Shown here in pieces: positions 34,505 to 46,300 of a stretch of DNA of 64,000 bases (its first letter is position 1; the number at the start of each line of letters is the position of its first letter). This stretch comes from Spinacia oleracea. Taxonomy: Eukaryota > Streptophyta > Magnoliopsida > Caryophyllales > Amaranthaceae. The translations under genes and the position numbers were made by a program. The notes beneath the pieces were generated by a model. The model saw nothing but the letters and a program-made list of their open reading frames with translations. It did not search any database and was not told the origin of the DNA. Location of the stretch: NCBI RefSeq assembly GCF_020520425.1, contig NC_079492.1:113061157-113125156 (forward strand), written 5' to 3'.

Positions 34505-35909
34505 TGAAGGAAATAATGCCCTTGGTCCAAGTATGCATTCTATGTTAAGTCTAATAAATGCGGTTCAGTATTAATTAACAAGTTAATAATTCAGTGAGAT
34601 CAAGTGAGCTGAATGCCTAGCTAGAGGCCGCTTCAGTTCAAGTGGAATTAATGATATTAATCCACAGCTTACTCTTGACTGAACCCGTAGGGTCACACAA
34701 ATAGTACGTAAACGGATCAAGTATTTAATAGCATTAAATACTCCATCTATGAATATTCGGAACCGACGGATCTTGGTTTCAGTGGGAGCTAAGATCGTCA
34801 CAGGCAAGGAATGAATACTCCGAAACGATGATATTGCCGGAAACGGAAATATGGATCGTATCGGAAATATAAATATTATCCAAGTCGTAGATGTTGCCGG
34901 AAACGGAAACATGGTACGTGTCGGAAAATATTATCGGAAATGGAAATATTGCCAGAATCGGAAATATTGCCGGAAACGGAAATATTGTCAGAATCGGAAA
35001 TATTACCGGAATCGGAAAATAATTCCGGAAACGGAAATATTAAATATTTGTTCGAAACGGAAATTAATTCCGGAATCGGAAATATTAAATATTGTTCGTA
35101 TCGGAAATGAATTCCGGAATCGGAAAATTTAATCGGAAGCGCGTCGTACGAATAAGCATCGGACGAGGCCTGCCGGACGAGGCCCAGCACGAAGCCAGGC
35201 CATCGCCCAGCAAGCCAAGCGCGCCGCACAAACAGCCACGCCAGGCCCAGCGCAAGGCCAGGCCCAGCAGGCTGCGCGCAGCGCGCAGCGCGCACAGCGC
35301 GCACAGCACGCGCAGCGCGCGCGGGCGCTGAGTGGGCTGCTGCTCGCGCGCACGCATGGGGCCCATCGTGGCTGCCGTGCGTGTGTGTGCAAGTGTTTGT
35401 GTTCGTGCACGTTTCCTAAAACATGCAGAGTTCGGTTAATGATTAAATTCCTAATTCTATAAATTAATTAAATTAGAGTTCTTGTAGGATTCTAGGTTTA
35501 ATTAATTTGTATCTGAATAGGATTTCGATTCCCTTTCCATACCGCTATAAATATGAGGCTAGGGCTCACAATTTATAACACAAGTTTCAAAGTATTCAAA
35601 GTGAGTTTTTGAGAGAAAAATTCAGTCACACATTTGCCTATAAAGTGCCGAAAATAATAGTACCTTAAGGGCGATTCTAGTTGGTCAATCTTAAGGCGGA
35701 TCCGGACGTGCTGTGGACTATCTACGGAGGGACGACACTTGGAGTCCTAAAGACTTGTTCTTGTTCGGTTCGGGCGCAGCTAGGGAAGGCACGCAACAAA
35801 GAGTATGCATCTAATCTATGCTAAATGATTATGTGTAAATAATATGTTTTCCTGGGTTTATGGTTTTTCCGCATGATTTATGAATTGTCATATGTATCAT
35901 AACCTAACA
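34505..35909 (+). repeat. 5' LTR of Copia element 3
   Basis: This is a 1,405-bp LTR with TGAAGG...CCTAACA ends, nearly the same sequence as the element 2 LTRs. A TATA box (TATAAATA) is at 35546-35553. The CGGAAA array is about 34836-35130 and the GC-rich block about 35160-35400. Confidence 0.92.
35546..35553 (+). promoter_or_regulatory. TATA box of element 3 LTR
   Basis: TATAAATA in the context ACCGCTATAAATATGAGG, at the same position as in the LTRs of elements 1 and 2. Confidence 0.65.
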
Positions 35910-35910
35910 G

Positions 35911-35924
35911 TGGTATCACGAGCC
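35911..35924 (+). other. Primer-binding site, element 3
   Basis: TGGTATCACGAGCC, the family variant of the initiator tRNA-Met site, lies one base after the LTR. Confidence 0.75.
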
Positions 35925-36984
35925 CCTTATTATTTTCATAATCTAAATTGCATGAACATGGTTAAATATTACAAATTTGCAAGAATTAAAAGGGGTGATT
36001 AATTTTCGTAATTGTTAATTAATTGCAAATTGCGTTTATTTAATTATACGTACGCAGTTTTTCGGCAGTTTCTTCGTTACTCATCCGAATTGAGTGATTT
36101 TTGTGTCAATTCCGCATGTAAAAGGCATTCTAAAATTTTGACAAAAATAGGTTTTTTCTGCCGAACCCAGAATTCTCAAATTCGAAGCCTAACTATGACT
36201 TTTCGAAGGTTTTAGTTTTTCGAATGCAAAATTTCGTAAATTTAAGATGTTAAATTAAATATTTGCGATTCTTGTTGATAAATCTTGAATTTTTGATTGA
36301 CCTACTGCATATGTTTAACAAGTTTGAATGCCTAGTCTTGTTAATTATGCAATCTAATTTGTAATTATGATTAATTTGTTGAAAATTAGAATAATTTAGA
36401 ATTAATTTGATTTTCATAATTAATTGTAATTTAATTAGAAACCTATGATTAAAAACCACCATAAAAATTGTAAATTTATGATAAATTTTAAATTTTTATG
36501 ACCTAGACTTGAATCCATAACAATCGGAAATCAATTGGATAATAAATTTTCGATTTTTCGCCCTAAAATTATGAAATTAATAATATTTATTAATTTGTCA
36601 TTAATTTTATAAATTTCAAATTTTTATGCGATTCGTTCATAAAACTTGCACGCACGAAGCAATGGACGCTTCGTGTTACCCTAAAGAGGTGTTGCATAAT
36701 GCGGGCATGCGACGACGAGCAAGGGAGCTCGTCGCCCATGCGGCACGAATGCAATGAGCAAGGGCGTAGTGCACGAGCACAAGGCAGCAGCCCTGCCTTG
36801 TGTCGTGTGCCACGACCAATGGACGAATGGGCGTGGGCGTAGGGCGAGCCAAGGCAGTCGCGTGTGGGCAGCAAGCGAGCTGCGCCACAACGCGCGCTGC
36901 CTCGCACAAGAGCGCGCAGCCTCGCGCGCAGCGAGCGCAAGCTCGCGTGCCACGAGCGCTGCGCCTAGCATTGCTCGCGCGCAC

Positions 36985-37140
36985 AGCGAGCGATGTCGCC
37001 CGCCCAGCGAGCGATGTCGCGCGCCCAGCGAGCGATGTCGCGCGCCCAGCGAGCGATGGCTCGCGCGCCCAGCGAGCGATGTCGCGCGCCCAGCGAGCGA
37101 TGTCGCGCGCCCAGCGAGCGATGTCGCGCGCGCACTGCGA
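36985..37140 (+). repeat. GC-rich 21-bp tandem array in element 3 leader
   Basis: About seven units of GCGAGCGATGTCGCGCGCCCA, the reverse complement of the element 2 unit, lie in the same relative position. There are fewer copies than in element 2. The long open frames on both strands here come from the 21-bp periodicity. Confidence 0.8.
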
Positions 37141-38038
37141 GCGATAGCCCGCGTGCGATGAGCGCTGGCGCGCGCAGCGAGCACCAATGCGTGCGGAGGC
37201 TTGCGATAGGGATGCAGCAGCTATGCGACGAGCGCATGGGCTGCGCGCACATGGCCAGCAATGGCTGTGTGCGTGCGGCCCATGGGCATGCAACGCGTAG
37301 GGTGTTTGCGTTACGATTAGATCGTTCTGAATGTTTAATTTGAAAATTTCAGTTCACGTAATTTTAATTAATTTTAAAATTAATAATTTAAATTATTTTC
37401 TTGGATTTTAATTTTGAATATTATAATTATAATAAATGTTATTTATTCTAATTATTTTACTAAAATTAAAATCATGAATTAATTTAAATGCGACTGAAAT
37501 TAAATTAAACTTTTTGGATTCAATTATAAATTTATATGAGCTTTAAATTTTAATTAAATTTGTATGTTTCCGGTTAGACTAGAAATACATTTTTATGTTT
37601 AAAATTGGTAAAGCATATGAATTTATTGGTTTAAGTGGGAGCGCTTTTTAGTCATAAACTCTTGATTAGGTCTACAAATCCTTAAGGTTAAAACAACTTG
37701 ATTAGAATTAATAAGGACTGAATAATTGGTAGATTATTGGTGCCCTTGATTAATTGCTGCAAATGTTTACGTGATGCATAATGTGTTTTACTAACCAGCT
37801 ATGTGGGCCATTCATGATAATGAATGGGTGAATGGTATATATTGTCACTAGTAGAAAAACATTAATTTGCTGCCATGACTTAGCTGCGTTAATCAATTAA
37901 CGCCTCTAACTAAATGAGAAATTCGAGGAATTAGTTAAAAAAATAACACTTTGCGGCGTTATCTTCGATTATGACGCAGCGAATTATTAAAAAAAAAAAT
38001 CTGGCGGCGTCTATCCTTTAACGCCGCAAATTTGGAGC

Positions 38039-38039
38039 T

Positions 38040-38075
<36 letters not shown>

Positions 38076-38076
38076 T
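38039..38076. repeat. (TTTC)n microsatellite
   Basis: About nine tandem TTTC units lie just inside the left subterminal region of the CACTA element. Confidence 0.9.
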
Positions 38077-38240
38077 TGGCTTGTCTTCACTTCACAAAAA
38101 CACCAGCACCTTCTTCTTCCTTCGTACGATTGACTGACTCTGACCTACTTTCTTCACCATCGAATTTCGCCGGGAAACTTAAGCTCCGCCACCGCCGTGG
38201 TCATTCGAACTCATCTCTGCCGCCGCCGTTCTCACTTGGG
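38076..38240 (+). pseudogene. Possible captured first exon, transit-peptide-like
   Basis: The open stretch reads LACLHFTKTPAPSSSFVR and continues rich in Ser, Pro and Arg, followed by a possible splice donor (GG then GTACATT) near 38240. The composition resembles a chloroplast transit peptide. It has no in-frame ATG at the start. It may belong to the iminopeptidase fragment downstream or to a third gene; I cannot decide. Confidence 0.3.
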
Positions 38241-38627
38241 GTACATTATGCTTCCACTGGCTCCTCCTCATCCTTGCCTTTTTTTTGTTCAATTGCTCTA
38301 TTCCCCCTCATTTCAGTCTCTCAATTTACATGAATTGTGTTTGAATTATCTAATTATTGCTCTCTTGCTCTGTCCTCTCCTCTCTTCTCTCCCGCTGAAA
38401 CTGTAAATTAATTAACCCTAATTTTCAATGTCGAATTTTGGCTTAAAAGAACCTTAAAAATGCTTTAAATTTATCTCTGATTGTATCCTACAAATTTGGT
38501 GTTGGTTCAGGCTCGAGACTAAGAAACCTGAAATTTTTGTTCATGGGTTTTGCTTAGGTTTTAAACTAAATTTAAGATTTCACTGTAATTCGTTCCTTGG
38601 TGTAACACGTTGTATTTGGGTTTGTAG

Positions 38628-40738
38628 ATTCAAGATTTGCTTGTCAACTTTTTGAACATTGTGGTGAGTTTTGACACTGATTTTGGTGGAATTCGGGTTG
38701 TTTATCGCTCTGGCGTTGGTGAGGCTCGTGGTGTCGAGCTTCGTAATGTTATGGAAGCCATGGATGTAAGTTTCTGTTTGTTCAATGCAGTGAGATGTTG
38801 TTATGTGCTATTTAATTCTTTATTCTTAACTAACTGAGTGTATGAATGTATGATGATATTCATTAGCAAACTCGCTAAATTTAGTGTATGATTTGAGTAT
38901 TCCATGGCTAACTTGAGGATTCATTTAGCTGCCATTTCCTAGAATTTATAGTTTTCAATTGTCATTTTCCCAGGTGCTAGGAATACTTGATTATGGGCTT
39001 GCAAGGACCGCTGACTTATTCATCAAGCATGTCATTGCTCCTGCAGTGAAATTTAACTCCCCTGTTTCGTTTCTGGAAGAATCTAGTGGTAGCTTGGTCG
39101 AGAGCAGTGACAAAATCTTGAAGATAGTCTCAAGTCTAGAGCCGAAGGTAACATCAATGATATAAATACTCGTATAATAAATTTGGTCCCTTTTCACTCA
39201 AGAAATTGTATGTATATTGAGTGCCAAAGCAGACAAGCAAGATATAAGAAATCAGGAAGAGCATTAAAGAATTTGGTGATTGGTAAATTTTAATTAGTCA
39301 GTAACACACTAAAACATTAGACTACGTTATTCAAGGAAAAGAACGCAGCATGCTATAGCCTGTTAGATTAACCCCTTTTTTGATGTAGACAGATGACATT
39401 GATAGCGATGCTCTATTCTCAAGAATGACGATAGTTGTTAAGTTTATCCACCAGTATATATGTCTTGAAAATGGTCCTTGGATGCGTTGTTTCGGAAGGT
39501 TGCGTGGCCAAGAATGTCTGAGCTTATTATTTCTAACTTCCTCTCAAAGGTAAACACTTCAGCTTTGTCATCCATGTTTCGTTTATGCTCAACTTCACTG
39601 CATGCATCATGTAAATATTTTTTTCCATGTATGTTGATAGCTGGTTGGTGTGGGACGTGGGGGGGGGGGGGGGGGCTGATGTTCACCTGATACCCTATCT
39701 CTAGGTTTGATTGCTTAAGATCTTCAACGCGAATTCATAGTTTTCGTTGGTCTTTTGTTTTTATTTCTTTAAGTGTAGTCTGACCTCTCTTTGCAGTGTT
39801 GAATCTTTTGTATTCTGTATTCTCAGGTTGTCCCTGATGATGCTTCAAAGTTAGTTGATTTTCAGAAGATCATGAACTCTTCTTCTGAATTTGAGATTGT
39901 TTTACAGGAGATTATGTTCATTTCCAAATCTGATAAGAATGATGAAAGATTAAGCAACTTTGCTGATAACGTGGAGGTACACTTTGCTGTGAGGAAAAAG
40001 AGAGAAATGCTGGCAAATGCTAGACAGTTGATTCTACGATGTGACTTTACTATTCCAGAAGTCAACTCTCATTCAACCTGTCTTATATCTTTGTGCTCAT
40101 CTGCTGGAATTACGTACTAACAATTAGCTCTCAGGAGTTTAGCAGCAAAGGACCTAAGTTCGGAAATAACAGATACACTGATTGTGCTGTCAATTTGCTA
40201 TTTTCGTCAGAGAAGTGTATAGTGTCCCTTGCTGCTTGTCAGTTGATGAAGTTGGTGCATCAAACACTTCAAGTAAGATAGTTATTTCTGGCTATTATTC
40301 TGACTTGTTCACTTGTTTACATTAATCATTATTTATAATCACACTAAGCTTTCATTTTGACAAATTATGGTGGAATTGTACCTAACAGTGGTTTTTGTGA
40401 TGTTAAGGTATCACAACTAGTATGTTTTCTCAATGTGATACATGGATCATTCTGATTAGCGGATAAACCCCATGAAATTTTAAACTTGACATGTTTAAGA
40501 GTTACTTCACATGAACATTTTGCTTCACCATTTTATCACAGTTATACCTACTATCCTGAGTCCCTGACTCTGGGCAGGATTGATATCTTGCTGATTGCAT
40601 GTTATAAGACGGCATATATGACTTCTTGATAATTCTTGTGTGTAGGATGTTTGTTTGTCATCCCCAAGAGTGGCGTTGGAATTCTATCATGCTGCAAGGG
40701 ATGTTCTGTTGCTGTATGAAGCTACCATTCCAATCAAG
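38628..40738 (+). pseudogene. ZW10: Captured fragment of ZW10 kinetochore/vesicle-tethering gene (six exons)
   Basis: ZW10 acts in the kinetochore RZZ complex and in Golgi-ER vesicle tethering. Six exons with consensus borders are readable: 38628-38765 (ends GVELRNVMEAMD), 38974-39147 (VLGILDYGLARTADLFIKHV), 39389-39549 (ends WPRMSELIISNFLSK), 39827-40060 (VVPDDASKLVDFQKIM), 40135-40272 (ends LMKLVHQTLQ) and 40646-40738 (DVCLSSPRVALEFYHAARD). They fit the middle of plant ZW10 as I know it; both ends of the gene are missing. In exon 3 a single base is missing in the segment for FGRLAWPRM, shifting the frame near 39500. Introns are kept, so capture was from genomic DNA and not from mRNA. No intact protein can result. 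Confidence 0.85.
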
Positions 40739-40812
40739 GTATTCATGTCGTGGAGTTTTTAAATCATTGATGTGAGAACTTCTGCATCACTAATGACCAT
40801 TACATGCCTACA

Positions 40813-40901
40813 AGTATGCTCACTTTTAGGAAGCAATGCTTTTTTCTTGAAGTATGCTCACTTTTAGGAAGCAATGCTTTTTTCTTGAAGTATGCTCACA
40901 A
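40813..40901 (+). repeat. Short tandem duplication at the fragment junction
   Basis: Two tandem copies of a roughly 40-bp unit (AGTATGCTCACTTTTAGGAA, then GCAATGCTTTTTTCTTGA) and part of a third lie between the ZW10 and iminopeptidase fragments, where the two captured pieces were joined. Confidence 0.7.
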
Positions 40902-40932
40902 GTATGACCCTTTCTTTCCCTTTTGTTTACAG

Positions 40933-41100
40933 AGCTATGGGGGGTTTTTGTGCTGTTACATATCTAAGTTTTGCCCACAAGGGTTAAAGCAAGTCCTTGT
41001 AACAGGCGGAATTCCATCAATTAAGGATGGATGTAATGCAGATGCCGTATATCATGCATGCTTTGAAAAGATTGTGCGACAAAATGAGAAATATTATGCG
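40933..41100 (+). pseudogene. Captured exon of a prolyl iminopeptidase-like alpha/beta hydrolase
   Basis: After a good splice acceptor (TTTGTTTACAG) the exon begins with codons for SYGGF, part of the nucleophile elbow GxSYGG of proline iminopeptidases. It continues GLKQVLVTGGIPSI and later FEKIVRQNEKYY, typical of this family. One extra T after SYGGF and one missing C before PQGLK shift the frame and then restore it. In between, the other frame reads CAVTYLSFA, which is the expected family sequence. So it is a decaying fragment of one exon, not a gene. It has no catalytic Asp or His part. Confidence 0.75.
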
Positions 41101-41565
41101 ACAAAATTATATACCGTAATTCTTTAGTCTTCCCAATTTCTTCTTTTCTTTGTTCGTTCCCTTAATTCCTCTGTTTTACACAGGCTTGAGAGAGCCTGGG
41201 ATCTGTAGTGCAGCAGCTACCCCCAACTAAGCCCCCTGTGAGAATGACATATGTCAGACGTAAGAGGAAGGATAAATCAGGAATTACAACTTAATGGTGT
41301 CAGCATTCTGTTAGAAAATACCGTGAGCAGCAAGTTGGTGATTGTCACGCATGAGAGAGGAGTTGTCAGAGCTAGCACTATAAATAAGGCAGGAGCCGTA
41401 AAAGAATGTTATGTGATATATTCTGTCTTTTTCTTGTCCTTCTACCTCAGTTGTATGCACCATTGGTGATTTAATAGCTTCAAATACAACTATTTCTATC
41501 CTAGCCTTAATATTATTACCTTTGTTTCTGGGTACAGATTTGCATCCACTAATTCCATAACAAAC

Positions 41566-41742
41566 TTGGAGTTGGTGGAAAAACCTGACTCCTTGGTAGG
41601 AGTTCGACCTGCTGTTTCTGGAGATGGAACTGCGTTAGAAGTACTCATTAAGTGGGATAACCTGCCAGATTATGAGGCAACTTGGGAAGATTTCCTTGCC
41701 GTCCAGACCAGATTTCCGGCTTTTCACCTTGAGGACAAGGTG
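41566..41742 (+). pseudogene. Ty3/Gypsy chromodomain fragment inside the CACTA element
   Basis: Codons for EVLIKWDNLPDYEATWEDF and then FPAFHLEDKV match the C-terminal chromodomain that follows integrase in chromovirus-type Gypsy elements. Only this end is recognisable. It is either a retroelement piece picked up by the CACTA or a remnant of an insertion in it. Confidence 0.65.
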
Positions 41743-43369
41743 ACTCTATTATTTACTTGGTATGACAATTATTTGCTTGAAACTTTGATGGATGGCAGTT
41801 TGATAATTGGGGGGGTTTCAACACGAACCCACTATATGCGATACTTTGGTATCTTTGGCAATTAAATAATATCCTTGTTTTGTTTACCTTAATATTGATC
41901 TATGATCATGTCCTATTTCCCTATATGATATTTAATATTCTAGACCAATCAAATAAGCTTTAAATTTATTTTGTTGACAGTGGACAAGGGAGACAAAGTT
42001 CCCACATGCTGTATGGAAGGCTGGTCATGGTCTAATTGCTCTTCTTTTGTGAAACTTTGATGTTGTTAATAATATATGGCTTGAGCCCTTTCCTGGGAGG
42101 TTAGTTATTTTGTAACCTTATTTTCTTTTGCTGATATATTTTCCACTTTTTACGGGAAAGCTTGCGAAGTTGCAATTTTTAAAGAATATGATTTAACAAT
42201 GACGATAGTTAGAACTCAGACACAGTTGTCTCTTTGAATGAAAACTCATCTATAGCTTGTGAGTTGCTATCGGTCTAAGTAACCTAATATTAAGTATATT
42301 AAACATTTAAAGAGTTTAGAATACCAATCTAAGTTCATGGGTTAGAGTTAGGGAGCAAAAACGACTATAACAGTCAAAATATGACCTATAATGATCATTA
42401 AAGTCTTAAACGCGCATAACTTGACCAAAGTAGATGAGAATAATTCTAAGTAACCTAATAAGAAGAATATTAAACATTTAAAGGGTTTAAAATAGGAAAT
42501 TTTGTGAAACACTACCTTTAAGTTTGGTGGTTTTGTGAATTGCTACCTTATATAAACTTTTTTTAATTTAACTACCTTATAAGTTTGGTTTGTTTGACTA
42601 ACACTACCATTTGACGTTTTTCGTTAATGTTTTCCGTCGTGTATTTCTTCTATTCTTTTAAATTAACCCTAATTTTATGATATATATATATTATTTTGTT
42701 AGGTTTGCATTTCAATGAGTGGAGATCCTTTCACCGATGAGCAAATTGATGAAATACGAGACAAATGGGCATCATACTTCACCGAACATTGTGTGTAATT
42801 AACGCTTCATTGATCTCTTCTTGTGGATGTTTCGTGCTACTAAAATCATATATAATTGCCTTATTATATTTTTGGTGCAATTTTGTAACGTACGAAGTGT
42901 AAAAGATATAGTTATTATAGATTTGAAACTATTTAGGTGGTTTATTTTTTTAAACATATATATGATGGTTAACTTATATGTAAAAATCAATGTTTCGGAA
43001 AGTTATTGGTGGTTGATGACACTTTTGAACGTTGTATAAATGTGGCGTGAGTACAGGTCTACATTTTTGGGATTGTTGAGTATACGAAATATATATTATT
43101 TATTAAAAAAATATATTATTTATTCGCGGCGTATAAACTTCTGCCATTTTACCAAAGTTTGAGGCGTTCAGGTAGAAACGCCGCAATTCAATTCAAATAT
43201 TTTGAGGCGTTTTTCCCTAATTACGCCGCAAATGAATGATTGATTTGAGGCGTTTTTTAACGCCGCAAATCAATACAATTCATTTGCTGCCACTCTATTT
43301 GCTGCTACGCCTAAAACGCCGCAAATCAATATAAAAGTGACGCCTCAAATCAATATTTTTCTACTAGTG

Positions 43370-46300
43370 TGTATATGTACTGTTTTGCAGGTTATGAAGT
43401 GACTAGTATGGCCCAAATAGGATAGAAAATATGGTCTGCGTACCATTAATTTGAATGTAATTGGTCTAAAGTACCAAAGTTATTTTTCAATTCAAATATG
43501 GTCTGCGAACCATCAAATAGTTGTAATTAGTTATAGCTTATCCTATTTGAAGAAAATGGTGCCTCCCACGGAGATTTTCAAGACGGACTTTGAAGTCAAA
43601 GCTTCAAGATGAAGTCGGGCCATACTAGATCACAAATATCTTATGCATGTTTTAAGTTATTTATTGTTTTAAATATGTCTTAAAATGCATGAGATCAAAA
43701 GCTTGATTATGTTGCATGATTAAGGATTTTAGTTCACTTAAAATCTAACCAACATAGTAAGAGCCTTAAGTTCCAAACTTAAAAATTGAGTTAAAAGGTG
43801 CCATGCCAAAATATACACTTGCTTGGATATCCTTTACATCAATCTAGTAATAGTTTTCGCTCAGCGAGGTGTTACTTATTGGTCCTAAAGGGGCAAGGTA
43901 CACAAATAATTGTGAGTACATGTTAGTTTTGGTGAAACTCAACGATATAAGTAAGGAGTCCTTTTATGTCGTGGCAAAATCGATAGGTTTACCTAACAAG
44001 TTCTTAGACGTACCTATCAACCAAGAGTAGTTTCTAGACTATTAGCAAAAGGATTTTGCTTACCTAAGATGTTTTAGGATTAAGTCGACAAACTGTGCTT
44101 AGTTCTTCAATGATTTTAGGATCTTGGAATCATTTTATTCACACCTGCCGGAACAATAAAATCGAATAAAATGCTAATAACTTGTTTGAATTGCATGGTT
44201 GCTTTAATTTCAAGTTATTATTCATGATAAATGTTTAGACTTTGCATGCTTCAATGTATGTTTTAATTATTGTTTATAATTAAATATCTTGCACTGCAAT
44301 AAATCCTTTTAGAAAGGTAACAGTAAATTTCCTCGATTGGTAGTGAATCCAAGAACGATTCACGGAAAAGAGAGAAAGTGAGCAATTTAAAATGTACGTT
44401 TCTTATAGCGACTTTTATGGTTGTTTTCGAATATCAAAATCGAATGGCAAACCAATTGGTGCTTGTGAATTCAAAATACACTGTAGTTTTGAGATCATGA
44501 AGCATTGAGTTTAACACGCTCAGCTTTACCAATGGTTAACAACCTAATATCTTTTTCCATTTAATTCTCGAATGAGTCTAGTCCCTAGACATTCGAATAG
44601 ATCGATGCTTAGAGAACTTTAGAAGCTTCTGGTAAGATCATCTAGTTGAAACAAAATATTCAACATAAATGGTAAAGAACCTTGTTGGGGTGACATTGGA
44701 CATGTCTAACAAAGTATAAAAGTCAACACTAAAGAATTCAATTCTTAAGACTATAAGAAAGGGTACAAGAAATAGGAAAACAAAGGAACAAATGAAAGGA
44801 ATTTACGATTCCGTTTCTACCTATAAGTTTATGTTTAAAGAGAAGTGACCTAGCAATCAAACTTCCTTGGTATCATATACCGCTTGAGGTTCTTACTTCG
44901 GTAATAACTCAAACAATGGAAGCTAGGATACACTAATGACCTACAAGTGGGAAACGAAGCATGGCAATGCTACATTAGTTGTAGGGTCATCTAGTTTGTT
45001 TTAAGTCCTTTCAAGGCTGGAACTTAATGGCTATTTTGTTCCATAATCAGCATACCTAAATTTCTGCTTCAAACACAGAAAGACTCACATTCAAGAAAAA
45101 CAAAAACAATGTTTGTTTGTTTATTTGAATGAAATGGTCAATTACAGGTTGAGTCAATATGCTTGATTAAAACAAACAACTCTTTAAAGAACTTTACTAG
45201 GTTCAAATCAACCCCTTGATTTGAGTTCCACTAAATCTTTGGCATTGTTGCTTAGACCATATCAACAAGTTAACATTCAAAAGCTCTATTTTAATGGACT
45301 TTTGAAAGTTGATTGATTTCTAGATCATTTTAAGACAACCAGTCTTACTTGTTGAAAGTAACAAAAGATATGAACTATTGTTAGAACGCCTAGACAATAG
45401 AGTTCAAAGCTAAAGAAAAATTTTATGACTTTATTATTTCACATGGATTTGAGTGAATATAGGTTTATTTACTCAAAAGTGATATAAGTTGAATCTGTTT
45501 GGCTAGTTCAAAGATTCAGAAGTATAAAATCCACTTGGTAAGAAATCATAAAGATCTAGGTTAGATCATGTTAATGATTACTTGAGACCAAATATGATCA
45601 TCAATGATTGTGTGTTGTAATTTCACAATCTAGCTCCATAAGATATGGCATATCTTAGTTGGAATAATCGAAGTCAATTAGTACTTGATTCGATCAATGA
45701 TGGATCATAAAACTTTTCCTATAATTTCTAAAACAAAATGCTCAACTACCACCAAACTAAACCAAATTCGTCAAAACTATTGAAAAGTAATTTCAGAATA
45801 ACTTTTCATAAAATATATCTAGAGAGTTGCAAAACTCAGTGGGAGCTTAGTTTTTGTCATTTCGACAAACTAAGGCCCAAGTATAGATATATGTTTCATT
45901 GTGATTTATTCAAATGAGGCACAAGGGTATTGTTTCTACCACGAATTTTTGAGAACATAATGTTTGTTTGCTCGAAATAATGTCCTTTTGGAGATTCGTT
46001 TCCAAAATGACAAGTGGGAGAAAATAGACCTCGAAAGTCTTCGAGACGAACAACAAACATAAACGGACATTCCGGAGGCTTTTCGAAGTGCTTCAGAAAA
46101 TCCGAACTTATTCTTTAAGGACTTTAGAAGTGGCTTTAAAGAATAGACATCTCTTAGAAGACTTTACAAGTGCTTCAAGGAGAACAGAATATTCAAAGGA
46201 CTTTCAAGTGGCTATTGATATTCTATTGTTTGATGTTCTATACCCTAGTAGGCATAAAGTTCAAGTCACTGGAACTATGAGATTCTTCTATTAGATAGTG

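Larger units (their letters stand above)
37846..43369. mobile_element. CACTA transposon carrying captured gene fragments
   Basis: The termini are CACTAGTAGAAAAACAT at the left and the inverse TTTTTCTACTAGTG at the right, flanked by the 3-bp target duplication TGT (37843-37845 and 43370-43372). Subterminal regions carry many copies of ACGCCGCAAAT-type motifs in both directions, as is normal for CACTA elements. Elements 1 and 2 keep the empty site (TATATTGTATATG), confirming the borders. No transposase frame is recognisable. The interior holds intron-containing fragments of a ZW10 gene and a prolyl iminopeptidase, plus a retroelement chromodomain. It is thus a non-autonomous gene-capturing CACTA. 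Confidence 0.92.

Noticed and set aside
36590-37343. Open frames of 98-205 codons in element 3 leader
   Set aside because: Same cause as above, from the same GC-rich array.
38959-39165. Independent small ORF of 68 codons
   Set aside because: It is one exon of the captured ZW10 fragment plus intron sequence, not a separate gene.
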